Positions 1 to 7,497 of a stretch of DNA of 12,027 bases are shown piece after piece (within the stretch, counting starts at the first letter, position 1; every line of letters starts with the position of its first letter). The DNA is from an uncultured Parabacteroides sp. (GTDB lineage Bacteria > Bacteroidota > Bacteroidia > Bacteroidales > Tannerellaceae), in the NCBI GenBank assembly GCA_900552415.1, contig USAD01000059.1:1-12027 (forward strand), in the 5' to 3' direction. A program made the translations under genes and the position numbers. The notes under the pieces were generated by a model. It ran no database searches. It saw only the letters and a list, made by a program, of their open reading frames with translations, and was not told where the DNA came from.

Positions 1-1122
1 TCTCATGTTGGTGAAATTGATGTCACCACCATAGAGCATATCGGCGGTATAACCAACCTCACCCAGACTTTTCGCCAATGAGGGCAAAGACTGGCTCTTT
101 GCCGGATATTTCATGATCGAAGTGGTCGGCTGCGCCAAATAACCATTCAAGACGGATACCAATCCACGATCCGTCCTGAACGAGTTGGCATACATATTGG
201 TAAAAAGGATACCCTCCTCGCTCAAACAGTTTAAACAAGGCGTGACATCCGGCGTACCGCCCAAGGCCTCAATCGCGTTCGCTGAAAAACTCTCCAACAA
301 AATCAACAGGATATTAGGGCGATCGGTTCTCAACAATCGGGGGATCGTATCACCTGATGCCGCCTCAAACGGCCGGGTCAAATCCGACGCCAATTCTTGC
401 CGCTTATCTTCGGGAAAGAAATCAAACTGGCTGGCAAAATCCTGTTGCTTACTTAATGAAGAGAACAGGCTAAAACAGGGATTAATAGCGGAATGGTTCA
501 GGAATTGGTCCTGACTATAATAGACCATCCCGACATTTGCAGTCGAAGTAGTCACGCCACCCCGGATAGCGATAAACATCAGTCCTCCCAAAAGTACCAG
601 AACTACAGAAGACAACCAACGACGAGGTTCCGGACTTGAGGGCGCACGGGGCACGAGCAACCAACGAAACCAGCCATAAATCGCTATCCCATAAGCGAAC
701 AAGACCGCCAATCCGACAAGCACAAAAGGAAGTGATACACTCGCCAAAGCGTCAGCGGGCGATTCCATATAAAAGAACAGTGTCGCGTCCAGCCGGAAGC
801 CCCAGAAGCCATAAAGAATCAGGTCCACCACGAAAAGCGCCCCGACCAATAGACTTACAACAGCCAGGTAAACATTCAAGACCCGCCCAAGCCAACGTCC
901 AGGAAGCCATACGGACACAAGGCTCAACAACAACGGGACGGCAGTCAAGTAACCAGCGACGGTCAGGTCCAACTTCAGCCCATGCCAAGCCACCTGGCAA
1001 AAGTCCACTAACGAGTAGCCTTTCGCCAAGGCGCCCTGATAAAGCATAAAAAGTGGCCTCTGCAGGACAAATACCGGCAACCAAGCCAGAAAAAGGGCTA
1101 TTATGAACCGTGACCGTCTCAA
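1..1122 (-). CDS. LTA synthase / sulfatase-family membrane phosphotransferase (5' part, cut by window edge)
   Basis: 374 codons are open to the left edge, so the C-terminus is missing. The family (LtaS, OpgB, EptA-like alkaline-phosphatase fold) transfers phosphoglycerol or phosphoethanolamine-type groups outside the cytoplasmic membrane; the substrate here is not known. Translation gives about five hydrophobic helices (roughly residues 6-29, 50-72, 83-105, 126-150, 165-188), a linker, then the start of the catalytic domain. NILLILLESFSANAI carries the metal-binding Glu (E277), and the SFRTDRG segment carries the expected nucleophile Thr (T317). The start is TTG at 1122: the first helix lies directly after it, and two in-frame stops (TAG, TGA) precede it. 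The next in-frame ATG (codon 26) would remove helix 1. The gene starts 6 bases after the ABC-F stop and is probably cotranscribed with it. Family assignment is firm; start and substrate are less certain. Confidence 0.85.
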   Translation of the reverse strand, partial: MRRSRFIIALFLAWLPVFVLQRPLFMLYQGALAKGYSLVDFCQVAWHGLKLDLTVAGYLTAVPLLLSLVSVWLPGRWLGRVLNVYLAVVSLLVGALFVVDLILYGFWGFRLDATLFFYMESPADALASVSLPFVLVGLAVLFAYGIAIYGWFRWLLVPRAPSSPEPRRWLSSVVLVLLGGLMFIAIRGGVTTSTANVGMVYYSQDQFLNHSAINPCFSLFSSLSKQQDFASQFDFFPEDKRQELASDLTRPFEAASGDTIPRLLRTDRPNILLILLESFSANAIEALGGTPDVTPCLNCLSEEGILFTNMYANSFRTDRGLVSVLNGYLAQPTTSIMKYPAKSQSLPSLAKSLGEVGYTADMLYGGDINFTNMR

Positions 1123-1128
1123 ACCCTA

Positions 1129-2751
<1,623 letters not shown>

Positions 2752-2782
2752 CTACCTCTAAATATTGATTGGATTTCGGCCG

Positions 2783-2813
2783 CGAAGGTACAAAAAAGAT
2801 TTGTCACATTCAA
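2783..2813 (-). promoter_or_regulatory. Promoter of the ABC-F gene (Bacteroidota -33/-7)
   Basis: Minus strand: TTG (2813-2811), 20 bases, then TACCTTCG (2790-2783), one mismatch from TAnnTTTG. It lies about 35 bases upstream of the ABC-F ATG, which is preceded by an AGAGGT-like ribosome site, and downstream of the rny 3' hairpins, so ABC-F is probably a separate transcription unit. Confidence 0.55.
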
Positions 2814-2862
2814 CATGCGCACCTTTCGCCGCCACACTTGTCTGACATTCACCCCATAACAA

Positions 2863-2926
2863 GATTTCCCGAAAGAGACGCCACCGGAACTCATTCGTTC
2901 CAAGGGCATTCCTCTTTCGGGAAATC
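2863..2926 (-). terminator. Perfect 15-bp inverted repeat after rny, possible 3' end structure
   Basis: GATTTCCCGAAAGAG (2863-2877) is the exact reverse complement of 2912-2926. The 34-base loop contains a smaller hairpin, GGAAC/GTTCC (2886-2890 with 2897-2901). There is no T-tract on either side, so it is not a textbook intrinsic terminator; it may stabilise or process the rny 3' end, or be a Rho-linked terminator. Confidence 0.5.
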
Positions 2927-2936
2927 CTCATATACC

Positions 2937-2956
2937 TTCGCCAAACAAATGGCGAA
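2937..2956 (-). other. 7-bp hairpin just after the rny stop
   Basis: TTCGCCA (2937-2943) and TGGCGAA (2950-2956) are perfect reverse complements with a 6-base loop, 8 bases past the rny stop codon. No T-run follows. Together with the 2863-2926 stem it gives rny a 3' untranslated region of two consecutive hairpins. Confidence 0.4.
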
Positions 2957-2964
2957 ACACTCTA

Positions 2965-4500
2965 TTACTTCGCGTAGCTTACGGCACGTGTCTCACGGAT
3001 CACCGTAATCTTAACCTGGCCCGGATAAGTCATCTCATCCTGGATCTTCTTGGCGATCTCGTTCGAGAGGCTCTCGGTTGCCTTGTCGTCGATCTTATCA
3101 GCACCGACAATCACACGCAACTCACGGCCAGCCTGGATAGCGTAGGTCTTAACTACTCCCGGATAAGACATCGCCAACTGCTCCAAGTCGTTCAAACGCT
3201 TGATATAAGCCTCAACGATCTCACGACGGGCACCAGGACGTGCGCCTGAAATCGCGTCGCAAACCTGAACGATCGGCGCCAACAGGGTTTGCATCTCTAC
3301 CTCATCGTGGTGAGCGCCCACCGCATTACAGATATCCGGTTTCTCCTTGTATTTCTCGCACAACTTCATACCCAGAATAGCGTGTGGCAATTCGGGCTCG
3401 TCATCGGGCACCTTACCTATGTCATGCAACAATCCGGCACGTTTCGCCTTTTTCGGGTTCAAGCCCAACTCGGAAGCCATGATCGCGCAGAGGTTCGCCG
3501 TCTCGCGGGCGTGCTGCAACAAGTTCTGGCCATAAGAAGAACGATATTTCATCTTTCCGATCAAACGGACCAACTCCGGATGCAAACCATGTACACCCAA
3601 ATCGATCACCGTCCGCTTACCTGTCTCAACGATCTCATCCTCAACCTGCTTGCGAACTTTCGTTACGACCTCCTCAATACGTGCGGGGTGGATACGACCA
3701 TCCTGTACCAACTGGTGAAGCGCCAAACGGGCGATCTCACGGCGGACAGGATCAAAGCCTGACAAGACAATTGCCTCTGGCGTATCGTCAACGACGATCT
3801 CAATGCCAGTAGCCGCCTCCAGTGCACGGATATTACGTCCCTCACGACCAATGATACGTCCCTTAATCTCATCCGATTCGATATGGAAGACCGTGATCGA
3901 GTTCTCGATCGCTGTCTCAGTCGCTACCCTCTGAATAGACTGAACCACGATTTTCTTAGCCTCCTTATTGGCCGTCATCTTCGCCTCCTCGATGATCTCA
4001 TTGATGTAAGAGGCAGCCTCTGTCTTCGCCTCATCCTTCAACGACTCGATCAGGCGCTCTTTCGCCTCCTCTGCAGACAAGCCAGAAATCGTCTCCAGAT
4101 GCTCGATTTCCTTCTGGTGCAACTTATCCAGCTCCTGTTTTTTCTTCTCAACCAATTCCAACTGGTTCGCCAGGTTCTCCTTCACGATGTCCACCTCGTT
4201 GTTCTTGCGTTGGAGCTCCTCCTGACGCTGGTTCATCGAGATCTCACGCTGCTTGAGCTTTGTCTCGACCGACTGGATCTTGGCATTACGCTGCGAAACC
4301 TGTTTCTCCAAATCCGCCTTCAGGTGAATAAACTTCTCCTTCACCTCCAGCATCTTGTTTTTCTTGATCACTTCAGCCTCCTTCTCGGCCTCTTTCAGCA
4401 CAGCCTCATACTTAGACTTCAGGAGGAAACGCATCCCTAGCCAAGCGAGCAAACCGCCAACCAGAAGAGCGACAACCGCTATAATTATATACATTCCCAT
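2965..4500 (-). CDS. rny: Ribonuclease Y
   Basis: 511 residues, close to the usual length (about 520 in B. subtilis). RNase Y is a membrane-anchored endoribonuclease that starts mRNA decay. All parts are visible in order: an N-terminal transmembrane anchor (about 3-27), a long charged coiled coil (about 28-190), a KH RNA-binding domain with IIGREGRN (216-223), and an HD metal-dependent hydrolase domain with LLHDIGK, the HD pair being H359-D360. The C-terminus ends in the family's strand-rich segment ([16 protein letters not shown]). The ATG at 4500 gives the expected short periplasmic N-terminus followed by the anchor. It lies 108 bases downstream of zapA, with a hairpin and U-run in between that may belong to its leader. 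Confidence 0.97.
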   Translation of the reverse strand: MGMYIIIAVVALLVGGLLAWLGMRFLLKSKYEAVLKEAEKEAEVIKKNKMLEVKEKFIHLKADLEKQVSQRNAKIQSVETKLKQREISMNQRQEELQRKNNEVDIVKENLANQLELVEKKKQELDKLHQKEIEHLETISGLSAEEAKERLIESLKDEAKTEAASYINEIIEEAKMTANKEAKKIVVQSIQRVATETAIENSITVFHIESDEIKGRIIGREGRNIRALEAATGIEIVVDDTPEAIVLSGFDPVRREIARLALHQLVQDGRIHPARIEEVVTKVRKQVEDEIVETGKRTVIDLGVHGLHPELVRLIGKMKYRSSYGQNLLQHARETANLCAIMASELGLNPKKAKRAGLLHDIGKVPDDEPELPHAILGMKLCEKYKEKPDICNAVGAHHDEVEMQTLLAPIVQVCDAISGARPGARREIVEAYIKRLNDLEQLAMSYPGVVKTYAIQAGRELRVIVGADKIDDKATESLSNEIAKKIQDEMTYPGQVKITVIRETRAVSYAK

Positions 4501-4529
4501 TTAACTAATAATTTATATATACATAAAAA

Positions 4530-4573
4530 CAAAAAAAGCACCTCAAACGTATGGCTTCCCATACGCGGGGTGC
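4530..4573 (-). terminator. Hairpin plus U-run between zapA and rny (terminator or rny leader attenuator)
   Basis: On the minus strand an outer GCACC/GGTGC stem (4569-4573 with 4538-4542) encloses a perfect 6-bp CGTATG/CATACG stem (4560-4565 with 4548-4553), followed at once by seven Ts (4537-4531). This is an intrinsic-terminator layout ending about 30 bases before the rny ATG. Either it ends the zapA transcript or, if the candidate promoter at 4587-4620 works, it is an attenuator in the rny 5' leader. Confidence 0.7.
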
Positions 4574-4586
4574 GGAAAATAATCTG

Positions 4587-4620
4587 CGAAAATATCAAGA
4601 TTCCAGCCTTATTGGCCCAA
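4587..4620 (-). promoter_or_regulatory. Candidate rny promoter overlapping the zapA 3' end
   Basis: Minus strand TTG (4620-4618), 23 bases, then TATTTTCG (4594-4587), a -7-like box identical to the one proposed for hpt. If used, transcription would start just before the hairpin at 4573. The spacing is at the long limit and the -7 box has one mismatch, so this is tentative. Confidence 0.3.
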
Positions 4621-4899
4621 GCAAGCTTCCACTTCTTCTTTCAACCGCTCGATAGCGTCCATGAAAGGCGCCGTGTCATTCCTTTTCTCCAGCTTCAAGT
4701 TCGTCAACGAGAGCTGAAAGGCGACCATCGCCAACAAATCCTTAATATTCACCTCACTGTTAAAATATTGCCGGTATTGAAGGATCTTACTGTTAATCTG
4801 TGCCGCGGCGGCACGTACGACCTCCTCTTCCTGACGATTTATCGTAAGGGGATATTTAGTCCCTGCTATTTCTATATTTATTAAAAACTTATCGTCCAT
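4609..4899 (-). CDS. zapA: Cell division protein ZapA
   Basis: 96 residues, typical ZapA length. ZapA bundles FtsZ filaments and stabilises the Z-ring in the cytoplasm. The N-terminal half shows the FtsZ-binding globular domain pattern (INIEIAGTKYPLTINRQEEEVVRAAAAQINSKI), and the C-terminal half is a long amphipathic helix (about 45-92) that forms the dimerising coiled coil. The ATG at 4899 follows the stop of the upstream coiled-coil gene by 13 bases, so the two form one operon behind the promoter at 5225-5256. A hairpin with a U-run follows the stop. The family call is firm. Confidence 0.92.
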   Translation of the reverse strand: MDDKFLINIEIAGTKYPLTINRQEEEVVRAAAAQINSKILQYRQYFNSEVNIKDLLAMVAFQLSLTNLKLEKRNDTAPFMDAIERLKEEVEACLGQ

Positions 4900-4912
4900 T
4901 GCATTTCACAAT

Positions 4913-5206
4913 TTACTCGTTCAACAACGCAATGCACTTATCTACTTCCCGCACCAATCTCGACAACCTGAGCTTGACATTCTTCATCTCCTCCTCGTTC
5001 GTGGAAAAGACACGTGCCATCAACAAGTTATCACACTTGGCATTCAACGATCCGATCGTCTCCTTGGCTATCCTCAATTCTTCGTCACGTGTTCTCAACA
5101 GACCATTAAGCTCGTCGATTTCTCGTTTCTGCCGCTCACACAAAGCGATTAAATCTCGAACCCTCACCTCAAAAACAGCCAATAATCTATTTTGATCCTC
5201 GGTCAT
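4913..5206 (-). CDS. Small coiled-coil protein encoded upstream of zapA, possible Z-ring partner
   Basis: 97 residues with ATG at 5206 (MTEDQNRLL). An upstream in-frame extension to 5305 would read through the promoter and is not used. The protein is almost wholly helical, with heptad-like spacing (about residues 4-65), charged, and without signal peptide or membrane segment; two Cys occur at 23 and 58 and one near the end (91). I do not recognise a named family. Its position directly before zapA recalls the Caulobacter ZauP-ZapA pair, in which a coiled-coil protein encoded with ZapA focuses the Z-ring, and it is also ZapB-like in size. A division role is inferred from context only. Confidence 0.75.
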   Translation of the reverse strand: MTEDQNRLLAVFEVRVRDLIALCERQKREIDELNGLLRTRDEELRIAKETIGSLNAKCDNLLMARVFSTNEEEMKNVKLRLSRLVREVDKCIALLNE

Positions 5207-5224
5207 TTCATACCAAATTCTACA

Positions 5225-5256
5225 CAAAAATAAGATTAAGAATTGAATCGGGCAAA
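5225..5256 (-). promoter_or_regulatory. Promoter of the coiled-coil gene-zapA operon
   Basis: Minus strand TTTG (5256-5253), 20 bases, TATTTTTG (5232-5225): a perfect match to the Bacteroidota housekeeping consensus TTTG-N19..21-TAnnTTTG. The inferred start site lies about 10 bases before the ATG at 5206, so the leader is very short. Confidence 0.75.
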
Positions 5257-5285
5257 TATTAAGCCTCACATTTTTTCCGAAAAGG

Positions 5286-5322
5286 CAAAATAAAAGGCCG
5301 TCCAACCGAATCGAACAGCCTT
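5286..5322 (-). terminator. Intrinsic terminator after the winged-helix gene
   Basis: On the minus strand AAGGCTGTTC (5322-5313) pairs with GGACGGCCTT (5303-5294) over 10 positions, including two G-U pairs. The loop is 9 bases and the stem runs into TTTTATTTT. It lies 27 bases after the stop of the 5349-5549 gene and separates it from the zapA operon. Confidence 0.75.
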
Positions 5323-5348
5323 CAACCTCTTCCCCTCTTTACGGGTAA

Positions 5349-5549
5349 TCAAAGCAAAGAGACGAGAATCTCGCCCTTCTCTTCCGCAAAAACCAATTTG
5401 CCCTCTTTCGCTAACCAGCCTAAAGCCGCGTAAACGTCTTTTTCGGCTTTGATCTTGGTGGCTTTCTTCAAGTTTTTGACGCTCATTTGCCCATTCTCGT
5501 TCAAGGCGTGCCAAACGAGACCGGCATTGTTTCCAATTAATTCAATCAT
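5349..5549 (-). CDS. Winged helix-turn-helix protein (DUF2582 type)
   Basis: 66 residues: a single compact domain. The order is a short N-terminal helix (NNAGLVWHALNENG), a helix-turn-helix (MSVKNLKKATKIKAEKDVYAALGWLAKEG), and a two-strand wing (KLVFAEEKGEILVSL). This matches the small winged-helix DUF2582 proteins common in Bacteroidota, annotated as putative nucleic-acid-binding with no known target. It has its own promoter and terminator, so it is monocistronic. The ATG at 5549 is the only sensible start. Whether it binds DNA or another partner cannot be read from the sequence. Confidence 0.8.
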   Translation of the reverse strand: MIELIGNNAGLVWHALNENGQMSVKNLKKATKIKAEKDVYAALGWLAKEGKLVFAEEKGEILVSLL

Positions 5550-5577
5550 ATTTTTACTCTTTTATATTAAACTGTGG

Positions 5578-5607
5578 CAAAAGTAACCATAAGGGATTTA
5601 AAACAAA
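5578..5607 (-). promoter_or_regulatory. Promoter of the winged-helix gene
   Basis: Minus strand TTTG (5607-5604), 18 bases, TACTTTTG (5585-5578), a perfect TAnnTTTG -7 box. It lies 28 bases upstream of the ATG at 5549. Confidence 0.6.
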
Positions 5608-5678
5608 AGAAAAACGGATTTTTTTATCCAACCCAACGGGTTCTTTGACAAAAAAAAGGCCTGAACGGATAAAAACGG

Positions 5679-6368
5679 CTATAAAACCATTTTTTCCCGC
5701 TGTCCGTAAGCGATCAATTCCGCCTCCACACACTCAGCTGACGCATAACGCCTCAACAAACCGGCGGCGTATTCACCAGCCTCAATCAAACCTTCCATCC
5801 CGGAATAGCCGTTGATGATCATTAACAGGGCCGTGGTCGACAAGCCGATTTTCGTGCGCTCCTCATCACTGGTCGGCGTACCAATACCACCCTGCCGGTC
5901 GCGATAGACGGGCAAACCGGCAATATTCAACTCGCCACGGCCAATACCATGATACACCTCCGCCTCACGACCGACACCCAAGCAAAGGTCACCATCTATC
6001 TTGTCCGCATCGAACCCTCCGATCGAATAACCGCTCCGGATAGAGACCAGGTTGATCAAGTCCACCAATGTATCGATGCGATACAGGGGCATCTCCTTAA
6101 CGATCCGGCGCCGTAAGGCCTCCGACGAGGGACGATAACGATTCGGATCCTTTCCCAATCGCTTATAAGCCTGGCGAGTCGCCTGAATTGGAAGCCATTT
6201 GTTGATTTCCTCCATCCGGACCGACGAGCGTACACGGCGCTCCTCCTCTTCGATCTCTTGCCACAACGCCGCGTCCGGTTCGCTGTTCTTTACCCGGCAG
6301 GCAATCGCCAAAACACGTAAATCGGGACAAGCCTGATTAATCTCATCTGATATCGTAATCGTTCTCAT
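5679..6368 (-). CDS. Stand-alone B3/B4 (PheRS beta editing-like) domain protein
   Basis: 229 residues from the ATG at 6368 (MRTITIS), which has a GAGAA ribosome-site-like sequence 9 bases before it; a TTG four codons earlier is less likely. Residues about 65-215 match the B3/B4 domain of the phenylalanyl-tRNA synthetase beta subunit (RQAYKRLGKDPNRYRPSSEALRRR, then DTLVDLINLVSIRSGYSIGGFD, then a Gly-rich GIGTPTSDEERTKIG segment). In the synthetase this domain hydrolyses Tyr-tRNAPhe; free-standing versions are widespread and their role is not established. The catalytic-core, RNA-anchoring and B1/B5 domains of the synthetase are absent. It is monocistronic behind a -7 box at 6403-6410, with the palindromic array just upstream. 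Confidence 0.88.
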   Translation of the reverse strand: MRTITISDEINQACPDLRVLAIACRVKNSEPDAALWQEIEEEERRVRSSVRMEEINKWLPIQATRQAYKRLGKDPNRYRPSSEALRRRIVKEMPLYRIDTLVDLINLVSIRSGYSIGGFDADKIDGDLCLGVGREAEVYHGIGRGELNIAGLPVYRDRQGGIGTPTSDEERTKIGLSTTALLMIINGYSGMEGLIEAGEYAAGLLRRYASAECVEAELIAYGQREKMVL

Positions 6369-6402
6369 ATCAATTCTCAATAACTGTTACTTTTTGTGGG
6401 AC

Positions 6403-6410
6403 CAAAATTA
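6403..6410 (-). promoter_or_regulatory. -7 box of the B3/B4 gene
   Basis: Minus strand TAATTTTG, a perfect TAnnTTTG, 34 bases upstream of the ATG at 6368. There is no clear TTG at the -33 distance (sequence near 6430 reads TTCATT), so the promoter may be weak or depend on an activator. The palindromic repeat array begins about 43 bases further upstream. Confidence 0.5.
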
Positions 6411-6452
6411 CGGGGATTTATCCTATAATGAATGATTTTTCGACAGGAATTA

Positions 6453-6562
6453 AACACAATAGTACGTGTCGGCGCACGCATACGTATGTGTCACCCGACA
6501 CGAGCGTTCATATCGGCCGACACGTACGTACATGAAAGGCGACACATACGCACGTGTATAAA
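6453..6562. repeat. Tandem array of five 22-bp units, each a degenerate 18-bp palindrome
   Basis: Units start at 6453, 6475, 6497, 6519 and 6541. Column by column they give the consensus GACACRTACGTACRTGTC followed by GGCC. With R=G at the first ambiguous position, the 18-base part is close to a perfect palindrome (GACACGTACGTACGTGTC). Columns 2, 3, 5, 10 and 15 are invariant. Perfect longer-range inverted repeats result: a 12-bp pair GTACGTGTCGGC (6462-6473) / 6516-6527, a 10-bp pair CGTATGTGTC (6483-6492) / 6541-6550, and the 10-bp palindrome CATACGTATG (6479-6488). It is not coding: 22 is not a multiple of three. It lies between the pgeF terminator and the B3/B4 promoter. Confidence 0.8.
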
Positions 6563-6568
6563 GCACTT

Positions 6569-6665
6569 AAAAAAAGCGAATCCTTTCCGAACAGGACTGG
6601 AGTTTCTTTCGGAAAGGACTGGAGTTTTCTTCGGACCGGACTGGAGTTTCCTTCAAAAAGGATTC
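6569..6665 (-). terminator. Terminator of the hpt-adk-obg-pgeF operon, with repeats in its stem-loop
   Basis: Starting 8 bases after the pgeF stop on the minus strand. Two mutually exclusive stems precede the T7 run at 6575-6569. One is a 9-bp GAATCCTTT/AAAGGATTC pair (6665-6657 with 6586-6578) that sits two bases before the T-run and encloses about 70 bases. The other is a 10-bp CCTTTCCGAA/TTCGGAAAGG pair (6617-6608 with 6591-6582) with a 16-base loop. Either could end transcription; overlapping arms prevent both forming at once. Confidence 0.6.
6588..6664. repeat. Tandem array of three 22-bp units (GGACTGGAGTTT core) plus a partial copy
   Basis: The 12-base core GGACTGGAGTTT occurs at 6594, 6616 and 6638, exactly 22 bases apart. 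Full units run 6588-6609, 6610-6631 and 6632-6653, with a decayed partial unit from 6654. The flank of each unit (CGGA...CTT) also repeats. It is unrelated in sequence to the palindromic array next to it but has the same period. It forms the loop and part of the stems of the pgeF-side terminator. Confidence 0.85.
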
Positions 6666-6672
6666 CGACAAC

Positions 6673-7497
6673 CTAAGGAAGAACCGCCTCGTTAATATAG
6701 ATACCCGACAGGAAACGTCCGCTCTGGATTCCCAAACGGCGAGCGGAGAAATAATCGCTAAAACGCTCATAGGTACAGATACCCGCCAACTCGATGTGAT
6801 CGCCATCCAAACCGGCCCGGATCAGCGACATCCGATTTGCCTCCCACAAATCAATATGCCCCTTACCCGAATCCGGATCACGAAGCAACAATCGGGAAAG
6901 ATCGAAACCTGCGTCATGAAAAGCGTCGACCACTTCCTCGCCGACCTCGAAGGCGGACGCGCTGATCGAGGGGCCTATCGCCGCCCAGACCTGCCGCGGG
7001 TCGCAGCCAAAGGCGTCCACCATCCGTTGGATCGTCAACTCGGCGATCCGCAAGACCGTACCCCGCCAACCGGCATGTACAGCGGCCACAACCCGTTTAT
7101 CGGCGGCATAAAGAAGGACAGGCACGCAATCGGCGGTCGCCACCGCGACGCACACACCGGGATCGGCCGTGATCAAGGCATCAAACCCCTCCAAACGGGC
7201 CTCCCTTTCCACACCAGAAAGCTGGGTAAGCGTCCTGTCAACTACCGCGACCCGGCAACCATGCACCTGACGCGGCAACAACAAGCGCTCGGGCTCCAGG
7301 CCAAGCCCCGCCATCAACCGGCGGATATTCTCATCGATCCTTTCCCGGCTATCACCCGAATAAAGACCCAGATTCATGGATGCGTAGTTTCCCTCACTCA
7401 CGCCTCCCGCACGTGAGGTCACAAAATGAGAAATGTCGCCGAACCGGCTTAACCCCGGATACCGCGACACCTCGACCGGACTATTTTGCAGGAGCAT
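6673..7497 (-). CDS. pgeF: Peptidoglycan editing factor PgeF (YfiH / laccase-domain family)
   Basis: 274 residues, normal for the family. E. coli YfiH/PgeF keeps L-Ser out of the peptidoglycan stem peptide; relatives, including human FAMIN, act as purine-nucleoside enzymes, and older annotation calls them polyphenol oxidases. The three zinc-site residues are present in their motifs: H79 in RQVHG, C124 in ATADCVPVL and H141 in AAVHAGWRG. The N-terminal [20 protein letters not shown] and C-terminal [14 protein letters not shown] and FSARR blocks are also typical. The chosen ATG at 7497 lies 17 bases inside obg; its AGGAGG purine run abuts the ATG, so coupling to obg translation is likely. A longer in-frame open stretch to 7641 merely reads obg out of frame. 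It is the last gene of the hpt-adk-obg operon, followed by a terminator. Confidence 0.92.
   Translation of the reverse strand: MLLQNSPVEVSRYPGLSRFGDISHFVTSRAGGVSEGNYASMNLGLYSGDSRERIDENIRRLMAGLGLEPERLLLPRQVHGCRVAVVDRTLTQLSGVEREARLEGFDALITADPGVCVAVATADCVPVLLYAADKRVVAAVHAGWRGTVLRIAELTIQRMVDAFGCDPRQVWAAIGPSISASAFEVGEEVVDAFHDAGFDLSRLLLRDPDSGKGHIDLWEANRMSLIRAGLDGDHIELAGICTYERFSDYFSARRLGIQSGRFLSGIYINEAVLP

Noticed and set aside
283..297. Frameshift or damage in the LTA-synthase-like gene, since no long frame is obvious at 1-1122
   Set aside because: Translation from the TTG at 1122 is open without interruption to base 1 (374 codons); it only lacks a stop inside the window and an ATG start.
4501..4608. 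6S RNA next to zapA, as in proteobacteria
   Set aside because: The gap is only 108 bases and is accounted for by a short hairpin plus U-run; there is no room for a 6S-size RNA.
5207..5305. 33-residue hydrophobic extension of the coiled-coil protein, which could look like a membrane anchor
   Set aside because: It would need transcription from upstream of the perfect promoter at 5225-5256 and runs into the upstream gene's terminator.
5640..5678. Terminator after the B3/B4 gene
   Set aside because: Only a 4-bp AGCC/GGCC-type stem with a long loop precedes the T7 run on the minus strand; too weak to call.
6453..6665. CRISPR array
   Set aside because: The units are contiguous with no spacers between repeats, the copies are degenerate, and no cas gene is near.
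6432..6695. Plus-strand 87-residue open frame through both 22-bp arrays
   Set aside because: The 22-bp unit is not a codon multiple, so the same DNA unit is read in different frames and gives unrelated peptides; no promoter or ribosome site precedes it.
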